From positions 1 to 5,618 of the forward strand of contig JAICTU010000550.1 of NCBI GenBank assembly GCA_025936205.1: DNA of 5,618 nt. The letters run 5' to 3'. Every line of letters begins with the position of its first letter. Positions within the stretch are counted from its first letter, which is position 1. Shown here in pieces: positions 1 to 5,441 of this stretch. This DNA is from Polyangiaceae bacterium. Lineage in GTDB: Bacteria > Myxococcota > Polyangia > Polyangiales > Polyangiaceae. The translations under genes were made by a program, and so were the position numbers. The notes beneath the pieces are model-generated. The model was given only the letters and a program-made list of their open reading frames with translations. It was not told the DNA's origin and did not search any database.

Positions 1-126
1 AACGGCTGCTGGGAAACGGCTGCTGGGAAACGGCTGCTGGGAAACGGCTGCTGGGAAACGGCTGCTGGGAAACGGCTGCTGGGAAACGGCTGCTGGGAAA
101 CGGCTGCTGGGAAACGGCTGCAGCGA
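1..126. repeat. 14-bp tandem repeat array (minisatellite), truncated by the window edge
   Basis: The unit AACGGCTGCTGGGA is repeated head to tail without a single mismatch eight times (1-112). A ninth copy (113-126) differs at two positions, after which the periodicity decays. The array starts at base 1, so its full length is unknown. Because 14 is not a multiple of 3, each reading frame cycles through all three phases of the unit in 42 bases. None of the six frames has a stop inside the array, so it could be the tail of an upstream gene or purely intergenic. It lies 146 bp beyond the stop codon of the hydrolase gene on the minus strand. The bases between (127-272) show no gene or strong terminator. 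Absence of drift between copies indicates recent expansion or homogenisation. Function unknown. Confidence 0.97.
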
Positions 127-272
127 ACTGGCGGCGAAACAACCCGGCAGTCGTGCCGAGGAGAAACAGAGATCGCACTCTACCCACAGAAAGAGGCAGG
201 ATCCAGTGGCAGGCGGCCGGGACACCAGGGGACAGCAATTTTCCAGTGGAACGCGCTGCGCGGTTGTCCGGA

Positions 273-1520
273 TCAGGGGCTCTCGGCCTCACTGTACACG
301 CCCCGCAAGGCAGCGAAAGCGGGCCGCTGTTCGCGCTCGATGTCCACGATGCCCCACCATTCTTCATTGAAGACCTGATCGGGATAGGGGCCGCCGCCCG
401 GGGCGATGCCACCCACATCCTGCTCACTCAGGCTGCCGGCTTGGTCCTTCCACCACTCGTCAGCCCACTCGAACAGCGTGCCGCCGAGGCTCACGCCGTC
501 GCCGGGAGAGAGACTCGAGGCGTGGCTGAAGATCTCTCGCGTGAGCGCTGCGACGGCTTCCGCCTGGCTCTCGGGATCGTAGCCGGGCAAGTTGGCATTG
601 TAGGCATCCGCGCCGTATTCGGAGACGAACATGGGCAGCTCGCTGCGTTCCTGCCAGGCCTCGAACAGGTCGCCGAAGCTGATGCCGCGGTAGGCGTTGA
701 TACCCCAGACGTCGACCCCGGGCATGGCGGCGAGCGTGACTTCGTCGGGTAGCTCGCCGTAGATCGTCGCGACGGGATGCTCGCTATCCTCCGCCTTGAT
801 CAGCGCCACGGCCTCGTTCAAGCGGGCGACGGCATCCTCGTGCGAGAGACCGACGTACAGGCCATTGTAGTTCCACTCGTTGCCCACGGCCCACATCAAG
901 ATCGCCGGGTGGTTTCGCACTGCCCGCACGCGCTCCACGACCACGTCGGCGGGCGACCCACCCCACGGGTAGACCGAGTCGATCACATGGATACCCGCAT
1001 CCGCGAGTCGATCGAGCACAGCCGTGTCGAGCAAGGGCTCGTACGTACGCACCACGTTCACGCCCAGCTCTCGCATCAGCGCTGCGTCGTGCTCGACGGA
1101 TCCGGCATAGTCGAGGCCCTCCGGGTGGGTTGCTCCGATCGGCACGGGATTCCAGCACACACCGCGCAGGAGCAGAGGCTGGCCGTCGACCCGCAGCTGG
1201 CGTCCGACGATCTCGATGTGACGCGCAGCGGGCTCTGGATTCGCACTGCCACCGGCGGCTCCAGCGCCCGCGAGCTCCGAGGCTCCCGGCGTTTCCGTGC
1301 TCGTCGCTGGCTGCATCAGGGCCGGCGCTGGCCTCGGCAGGCCGCCTGCGGAGCCGAGCTCCCTGGCCATCGATGCAGGCTCAGAGCCCAGGGCATTCGG
1401 CTGGCTCGAATCCGGTGCCGAGGGCCTGCTGACCGCGGCCGGCGCACGGGGCGCGGTGTCGGTGCAGCCGCTACTTCCCAAGCTGAGCAGAGCGGCCCCG
1501 TAGAGTTGTACCGCGCGCAT
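273..1520 (-). CDS. Lipid-anchored clan GH-A glycoside hydrolase (GH2-type TIM barrel)
   Basis: A 415-aa protein predicted to hydrolyse or transglycosylate a beta-linked polysaccharide outside the cytoplasm. Residues 1-18 form a short signal peptide ending at Cys19 (SSGC, a loose lipobox because -3 is Ser), followed by an Ala/Pro/Ser/Gly-rich spacer (about 20-99). The single catalytic domain spans about 101-410. It opens with a strand resembling the start of GH2/GH5/GH72 barrels (RQLRVDGQPLLLRGVCWNP), then ELGVNVVRTY (151-160) and ADAGIHVIDS (173-182). The motif VGNEWN places the acid/base at Glu215, and FVSEYGAD places the nucleophile at Glu301. LFEWADEWW (349-357) and a terminal EEWWGIVDIE...RPAF segment match GH2-type barrels. 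The N-terminal sugar-binding and Ig-like domains of full GH2 enzymes are absent. The ATG at 1520 is chosen because it gives the signal peptide directly; only a weak GAAAGA precedes it. Substrate cannot be assigned, and GH5 or GH72-like membership is possible. It is transcribed divergently from the peroxiredoxin gene. Confidence 0.9.
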   Translation of the reverse strand: MRAVQLYGAALLSLGSSGCTDTAPRAPAAVSRPSAPDSSQPNALGSEPASMARELGSAGGLPRPAPALMQPATSTETPGASELAGAGAAGGSANPEPAARHIEIVGRQLRVDGQPLLLRGVCWNPVPIGATHPEGLDYAGSVEHDAALMRELGVNVVRTYEPLLDTAVLDRLADAGIHVIDSVYPWGGSPADVVVERVRAVRNHPAILMWAVGNEWNYNGLYVGLSHEDAVARLNEAVALIKAEDSEHPVATIYGELPDEVTLAAMPGVDVWGINAYRGISFGDLFEAWQERSELPMFVSEYGADAYNANLPGYDPESQAEAVAALTREIFSHASSLSPGDGVSLGGTLFEWADEWWKDQAGSLSEQDVGGIAPGGGPYPDQVFNEEWWGIVDIEREQRPAFAALRGVYSEAESP

Positions 1521-1647
1521 GATCTTTCAATTCTGCCAGTGCGGGCGGCACCCAACAATATCCCAAGGCAGCGCGGCCCAGTTCGCAGCGCTTCCTGCCC
1601 GCGGTGCCGCGCCGCTTTCGGGCGGCTGCACAATTGCTCGCAAGCCC

Positions 1648-1660
1648 GGATCACCTCCTT
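1648..1660 (-). promoter_or_regulatory. 13-nt perfect Shine-Dalgarno on minus strand / 16S 3'-end mimic on plus strand
   Basis: The plus strand reads GGATCACCTCCTT, identical to the conserved 3' terminus of 16S rRNA (established knowledge). On the minus strand this is AAGGAGGTGATCC, a ribosome-binding site of maximal complementarity. On that strand the first suitable start, a TTG at 1643, lies 10 nt after the AGG core and opens a 38-codon frame that ends at 1527, six bases before the hydrolase ATG. This is the arrangement of a leader peptide or of translational coupling. On the plus strand the same bases lie 34 nt upstream of the peroxiredoxin ATG and overlap a possible -35. The flanking bases do not continue to match 16S rRNA. 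The match is certain; any function is inference, and chance is not excluded. Confidence 0.35.
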
Positions 1661-1694
1661 GGTTCAGGCAGGGGCGCGCTGCTACGGTGCCGCC

Positions 1695-2165
1695 ATGCTC
1701 AGCGTGGGAGACTTGGCGCCCGATTTCACCGCGGATGCTTCCGACGGCCGCAGGCTGAGTCTGTCCGAGCTGCGCGGCTCGATCGTGGTGCTCTATTTCT
1801 TCCCACGCGCCTTCACGCCCATCTGCACGCGCGAAACGGCGCGCTTTCGCGACCAGCACGCCGAGTTCAGCGCGCTCGGCGCGCGCATCGTCGGCGTCTC
1901 ACCCGATCCGCTGGAGACGCAGTGCGAGTTCGGCAGCCGCCAGGGCGTGCAGTTTCCGCTGCTCGCCGATCCGGAGCGCAGCATCGCCAGCGCCTATGGC
2001 GTGCTGTGGCCGCTCTTGCCGCGCGTGCGGCGGGTCACCTTCGTGATCAGCGAAGCGGGCAGGGTGGAGCTGGTGGTGAGCAACGAGCTCCAGGTCTCCA
2101 AACACGTCGATGCCGTGCTGGAGCACCTGCGCCGCCGGGCGCCCGCCGCCGCCGGGCAGCGCTAG
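1695..2165 (+). CDS. Peroxiredoxin, Bcp/PrxQ type (AhpC/TSA superfamily)
   Basis: A 156-aa cytoplasmic thiol peroxidase, normal length for Bcp/PrxQ, predicted to reduce H2O2 and organic hydroperoxides. The start MLSVGDLAPDF aligns with the usual family N terminus. The active site is PRAFTPICTRE: peroxidatic Cys44, with Thr41 and Pro37 of the PxxxTxxC motif. Arg113 in RRVTFVI fits the conserved active-site Arg. The resolving Cys that many Bcp proteins carry five residues after CysP is absent (residue 49 is Ala). The only other Cys is Cys77 (ETQCEF), in the helix region where Tpx and some PrxQ enzymes hold theirs, so it may be an atypical 2-Cys or a 1-Cys enzyme. No transmembrane segment or signal is seen. 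The ATG at 1695 is fixed by homology. It has no good Shine-Dalgarno; a weak TTGGTT (1659) with TACGGT (1683), 18 bp apart, would give a leaderless or nearly leaderless transcript (inference). Confidence 0.93.
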   Translation: MLSVGDLAPDFTADASDGRRLSLSELRGSIVVLYFFPRAFTPICTRETARFRDQHAEFSALGARIVGVSPDPLETQCEFGSRQGVQFPLLADPERSIASAYGVLWPLLPRVRRVTFVISEAGRVELVVSNELQVSKHVDAVLEHLRRRAPAAAGQR

Positions 2166-2462
2166 GTCGCTGTGCGTCACATAAATAACTGAGCAAACCC
2201 CGCTGCCTAGCGCGGGCTCGGCGATCCCGTCCACCAATTCCGTCTGGTTGCGACTGTTGCACCGGTGCCATCGCCGACGTCGCTGGCGGCAAGAAATGCT
2301 GGTGCGATCCCGACACGCGTGGCGTTGCTGCCGAGGAGACGAGAGCAATCGCGTTCACTCGACCCTAACACAGCATTACTCGAACCCCTCGACGAGCGCG
2401 CGCCTGACCTCCATAGTGCGCGTGTCTCCCTCGAGTGCTCGTTTTCCGGACGGGCTCGTTTT

Positions 2463-2479
2463 TGCGGGGACACCCCGCA
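2463..2479. repeat. Short GC-rich hairpin
   Basis: TGCGGGG and CCCCGCA form a perfect 7-bp stem around a 3-nt ACA loop. Five T residues precede it on the plus strand, so on neither strand is it followed by a T-run. It therefore does not fit an intrinsic terminator despite its shape. It could be a regulatory dyad or a structural element of a leader RNA. Confidence 0.5.
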
Positions 2480-2616
2480 CCCCGGCGGGACGCCCGAAAC
2501 CAAGAGTCACCAGGAGCCCCCGAAGAGCGAATTCGAAGACTGGAGCAGTGTGGCGAACGCAAATCTCGCCCCGCGGGGAAGCATCCCGCATGCGAGGTTT
2601 GAAGACGTTACACGAT

Positions 2617-2655
2617 GCCACCCAGTGGGATGCAGCGGCTACCCCACTGGGTGGC
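2617..2655. repeat. 13-bp perfect inverted repeat with 13-nt spacer
   Basis: The arms GCCACCCAGTGGG (2617-2629) and CCCACTGGGTGGC (2643-2655) are exact reverse complements separated by 13 bases. They would form a very stable stem-loop in RNA from either strand. Each arm also holds a near-palindromic CCCAGTGGG/CCCACTGGG core, so the arms could serve as paired sites for a dimeric DNA-binding protein. The sequence after the stem is GTGTTCTC on the plus strand, not a clear T-run. It lies 451 bp after the peroxiredoxin stop and 423 bp before the Cys-rich gene's start. Possible roles are a terminator, a non-coding RNA element, an operator, or a remnant of a small mobile or REP-like element. Confidence 0.85.
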
Positions 2656-3078
2656 GTGTTCTCCGCCCTGCTCGAGTCTTCGAAACGCTCGGTCCTGGCC
2701 CCCGAGGGCCCCGTCCGGCGGAATGCCTGGAGGGCGCGGCGTACCACTTTGGCGCGGCTCGGGAGGGGGCCGTGTGCGGCCTGATCGGCAAAGGTGGGCG
2801 GAGCGCGCCGTGACGCCGAAGATCGCAGCGCATGACGGCACAGAGCGCGCTCCGGCGTGACGGCGAGCGACGGCAGGCGTGAGCCACTGACGCGCGTTTC
2901 ACAGCCCTTTCTCGCACCTCGGCAGGCGCGTGGTCTTTCGCGCGATAGCGGCAAAATCGGCGCGGAAAAGACGCGCACCGGGTGTGGCCGTGTAATACTG
3001 AGGCGATTTACCGGTGTACCGAACAGGTGCGCGAGCGAACGCAGCTGGATGTCATTCGAATCAGTCGAGAGAAGCCGC

Positions 3079-5409
3079 ATGAAAAAGCACACGGCGCGTT
3101 GGGCACGACTCGGAGTTCTGGCGGTGATTCTCCAGGGCGCGGGCTGCTGGGGCGACGTGGATATCGTCGACGGCGAGCCCGGTGGCGTCGGGGGCTCGAG
3201 CTCCACGCCTCCCTCGATGGGGGTCGACCCGCTGCAACCTGTGGCTGGTACTTGTGAGGACTCTGACGTCCAGTGCAACGGCTCCGACGTCGAACGCTGC
3301 GTCACGCTCGGCTCCGGCTCCGCGCGGGGCTGGCTCAAGATCCAGCACTGCGATAGCGCCGCGCTGTGCAGCAAGGAGACAGCCAGCTGTACCACCAAGG
3401 CCTGCAACTTTGCCGAGATGCGCTGCAACGGCGCGGTCCCGGAACGCTGTAACGACGACCTCACCGCTCGCGACCAGCTCTCGGCATGCTCGAGCGCGGC
3501 GTATTGCTCACCCGATGCCGACAAGTGCGCGGGTGAAAACAAGCAGGCGCCCTGCTGTCTGGATACCCCGTGCAAGGCGGGCGAGCTGCGCTGCAACAAC
3601 GGCGAGATCGAGCGCTGTAAGGACGACCAGAGCGGTCTGGACTCGGTGGTCACGTGCGCAACGCAGAAGCTGTGCGAGCTGAGCATCGGCGGCTGCCTGG
3701 CGAACCCTGCCTCGTGTCAGTGTGAGCCGCCCAAGTGCGAAGCCGGCGCCACGCGCTGCACCGGGGCGACGCTGGAGCGCTGCAATGCCGACCAGACAGA
3801 CTGGGAGACGGTCAAGGACTGCGTGACGGAGGAGCTCTGCCAGCAAGGGCTCGCGCAGCCGGTGCCGGCGTGCCCCGCGGTGCCCTGTAATCCTGGCGAG
3901 CATCATTGCACCGGCGGCGCGCTGGAGGTGTGCAACGCCGGCCAGACGGGGTTCGAGCTGGTGGAAAACTGTCCTGGCGGCGCGGGCTTCTGCGATGCCG
4001 GCAAGGGCGTGTGCACGGAAACGCCGTGCAAAATTGGCGAGACCAGCTGCAATGGCGCCCAGATGGTGCGCTGCAGGCAAGATCAGTCCGGGTTCGACCC
4101 TGTGCCGGGACGGGATTCGCTATGTGCGACGCCGAAGCTGTGTGAGCTCGGGCAGGCAACGGGCATCTGCCAGGGGCCCTCGTGTGGCCCGGGTGAGTTC
4201 CGCTGCAATGACAATCAACCGATCCGCTGCAACGCGGACCAGACCGGCTTCGACAACGTCGGCGCCCCATGTCTGCGGGCCGAGCTCTGCGACCCCAATC
4301 GCCAGCGCTGCAACTTCTGCTTCCCCGGCCGCCGCGAGTGCACGCCTGACAACCGCAGCAGCCGGACCTGCGCGCCCGACGGCAACTCGTTCGGGCCGCT
4401 CACCTTCTGTCCGCTCGGCTGCGTCCCGAGCACCGGAGCCTGCCAGACCTGCAACCTGGGCGAGTTCCGCTGCCAGGGTGGCCTGCTCGCGCGCTGCAAC
4501 GATGGGGTGAGCTTCACGCCGCTCAATGTCGGCTCGACCTGCTCGGGTACGGCGAGCCAGGTCTCGTGCAACGGCAACCAGGTGCAGACCACGCCGTGCG
4601 CGCTCGGCTGCAACGCCCAGCGGAGCAGCTGCAACCAGTGCAGCGCGGGTCAGCGCTCCTGCACCGACACCACCAATTTTGCGACTTGCCAGGCCAACGG
4701 CACCTTCGGCCCGGCACAGTCGTGCGGTGCAGGGCTGCTCTGCGCCGGCGCGGGCGTGTGCTCTTGCACGCCAGGTCAAGCCTCCTGCAGTGGGAACACG
4801 CTCCAGGTCTGCAACGACACCGGCACCGCGCTGGTCGCGGGCGCGCGCTGCGGCGGCGCTGGCGGCAACGTGCTGCGCACCTGCGCTGCCGGTGAGCTCA
4901 CCACCAACACCTGCCCCTCGGCGGCGCTGTGCAGCGCGGCGACCGGAGCTACCTGTGCGGCGGCTTGCACAGAGGGCGAGCGCACCTGCGCGGCGGGCCA
5001 GCCCCAGGTCTGCACCAACGGTCAACCCGTGCCGGCCGCGGCCTGCGCCGCGGGCTTCACCTGTGAGGGCGCCGGTCAATGTCTGTGTGCCGCGGGCGAC
5101 GTGCGCTGCGCGAGCGGCGCGCTGGTCCAGTGCTCGGCGGATCGCTCTAGCTTCGAGCCGGCTCCGAGCTGCGACGGCGCCACGCTGCGGACCTGCTCGG
5201 GCGCCGCGCGCCAGCCGGATCAGCAGTGCGCCTCGGCTGCTCTTTGCGCCGTGAGCGCCGGCGTGTGCGCCGCATGCCAGGATGGCGATCCGGTGAGCTG
5301 CGCGGACGCCACGACCGAGGTGCGCTGCGTCGCAGGCCAGGTGCAGCAGACCGCGTGCGGCGGGCTTCTCCCTGTCTGCCTGGACACCATCGGTTGCGTG
5401 CTGCAGTGA
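3079..5409 (+). CDS. Cys-rich tandem-repeat lipoprotein, 14 units, function unknown
   Basis: A 776-aa protein. Residues 1-22 form a signal peptide (KK, then a hydrophobic LGVLAVIL core) ending at Cys23 in QGAGC, a loose lipobox. A Gly/Ser/acidic spacer (24-58) follows, then 14 consecutive Cys-rich units from Cys59 to Cys773, ending only three residues before the stop. The core of each unit is C-x6-C-x7-C-x(9-16)-C-x5-C-x6-C; typical opening text is CxPGExRCxGxxLERCNADQTGF. I count 94 Cys in the repeats, an even number in every unit, consistent with full disulfide pairing outside the cytoplasm. There is no transmembrane segment, sorting tail or catalytic motif. The pattern is not EGF, LDL-A or another common Cys module I recognise. 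Related Cys-repeat proteins in myxobacterial genomes have sometimes been mislabelled 'tryptophan synthase alpha chain' (from memory); nothing here supports that enzyme. The frame stays open upstream to 2857, but the ATG at 3079 begins the signal peptide and is preceded by GAGAGAAG. Role inferred only: surface binding, adhesion or structure. Confidence 0.88.
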   Translation: MKKHTARWARLGVLAVILQGAGCWGDVDIVDGEPGGVGGSSSTPPSMGVDPLQPVAGTCEDSDVQCNGSDVERCVTLGSGSARGWLKIQHCDSAALCSKETASCTTKACNFAEMRCNGAVPERCNDDLTARDQLSACSSAAYCSPDADKCAGENKQAPCCLDTPCKAGELRCNNGEIERCKDDQSGLDSVVTCATQKLCELSIGGCLANPASCQCEPPKCEAGATRCTGATLERCNADQTDWETVKDCVTEELCQQGLAQPVPACPAVPCNPGEHHCTGGALEVCNAGQTGFELVENCPGGAGFCDAGKGVCTETPCKIGETSCNGAQMVRCRQDQSGFDPVPGRDSLCATPKLCELGQATGICQGPSCGPGEFRCNDNQPIRCNADQTGFDNVGAPCLRAELCDPNRQRCNFCFPGRRECTPDNRSSRTCAPDGNSFGPLTFCPLGCVPSTGACQTCNLGEFRCQGGLLARCNDGVSFTPLNVGSTCSGTASQVSCNGNQVQTTPCALGCNAQRSSCNQCSAGQRSCTDTTNFATCQANGTFGPAQSCGAGLLCAGAGVCSCTPGQASCSGNTLQVCNDTGTALVAGARCGGAGGNVLRTCAAGELTTNTCPSAALCSAATGATCAAACTEGERTCAAGQPQVCTNGQPVPAAACAAGFTCEGAGQCLCAAGDVRCASGALVQCSADRSSFEPAPSCDGATLRTCSGAARQPDQQCASAALCAVSAGVCAACQDGDPVSCADATTEVRCVAGQVQQTACGGLLPVCLDTIGCVLQ
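3253..5397 (+). repeat. Array of 14 Cys-rich protein repeats within the lipoprotein
   Basis: The units start at residues 59, 109, 165, 220, 270, 317, 369, 414, 458, 521, 563, 630, 670 and 733. The spacing of the first two Cys is 7 residues in all units but the last (8), and Cys2-Cys3 is 8 in most. Units 3-7 share a charged signature after Cys3 ([NKR]xxQ[ST]xx[DE]xV). Units 8-14 lose it and become Ala/Gly-rich. Units 2 and 3 carry an extra Cys pair at their ends (159/160, a vicinal pair, and 213/215). Units 9, 11 and 13 contain a second kind of extra Cys pair and are 63-67 residues long, alternating with units of 40-44 residues. Confidence 0.9.
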
Positions 5410-5414
5410 ACCGC

Positions 5415-5433
5415 GCGCGAGCTCCGCTCGCGC
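5415..5433. terminator. Likely bidirectional terminator hairpin between convergent genes
   Basis: GCGCGAGC (5415-5422) and GCTCGCGC (5426-5433) form a perfect 8-bp stem with a TCC loop, beginning five bases after the lipoprotein stop and ending eight bases before the stop codon of the converging gene. On the plus strand a pyrimidine stretch TCTCTC follows instead of a T-run, as is common for hairpins in GC-rich genomes. An alternative pairing of 5430-5435 with 5447-5452 is possible. Confidence 0.6.
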
Positions 5434-5441
5434 TCTCTCGC

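Larger units (their letters stand above)
2166..3078. other. 913-bp gap with no convincing gene
   Basis: Several open frames cross this stretch on both strands, but their translations are Arg/Pro/Ser-rich, show no domain, overlap each other and lack ribosome-binding sites, so none is called. An AT-rich patch (2180-2197) follows the peroxiredoxin stop, then a weak 5-bp dyad (2199-2203 with 2212-2216) without a T-run. Other items are a 10-bp palindrome GCACCGGTGC (2259-2268), a 9-bp direct repeat GCTCGTTTT at 2437 and 2454 (17 bp apart), the hairpins listed separately, and a small GGCCC/GGGCC hairpin (2697-2710). Scattered TGACGSS-like half-sites lie at 2811, 2833, 2858 and 2888. Near the downstream gene, TGTAATACT (2991-2999) resembles an extended -10 element, but no -35 is visible at the expected distance. 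The gap may hold the promoter and a long leader of the Cys-rich gene, or a non-coding RNA; neither can be shown here. Confidence 0.6.

Noticed and set aside
1..126. Tandem repeat as a CRISPR array
   Set aside because: The units are contiguous with no spacers, and 14 bp is too short for a CRISPR repeat.
1640..1665. Remnant of a 16S rRNA gene
   Set aside because: Only the terminal 13 nt match; the preceding bases do not follow conserved 16S sequence.
777..2165. Extended 462-aa plus-strand frame reaching into the peroxiredoxin
   Set aside because: Only the part from 1695 matches a family; the upstream part is antisense to the hydrolase.
2463..2479. Intrinsic terminator at the GCGGGG/CCCCGC hairpin
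   Set aside because: The T-run is on the wrong side: it precedes the stem on the plus strand and becomes an A-run after it on the minus strand.
2670..2700. T-arm-like TTCGAAA loop suggesting a tRNA
   Set aside because: The flanking 5-bp stem does not pair fully and no acceptor, D or anticodon arms can be placed.
2248..2813. Two overlapping plus-strand frames (178 and 182 aa) in the gap
   Set aside because: Both are Arg/Pro/Ser-rich, overlap each other in different frames, and show no ribosome-binding site or family features.
2857..3078. 74-codon N-terminal extension of the Cys-rich protein
   Set aside because: The extension would bury the signal peptide that begins at the ATG at 3079, and it has no recognisable sequence.
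2376..3686. 436-aa minus-strand open frame
   Set aside because: It lies opposite the start of the Cys-rich gene and the gap, is Ser/Arg/Pro-rich without a domain, and is explained by GC-rich antisense openness.
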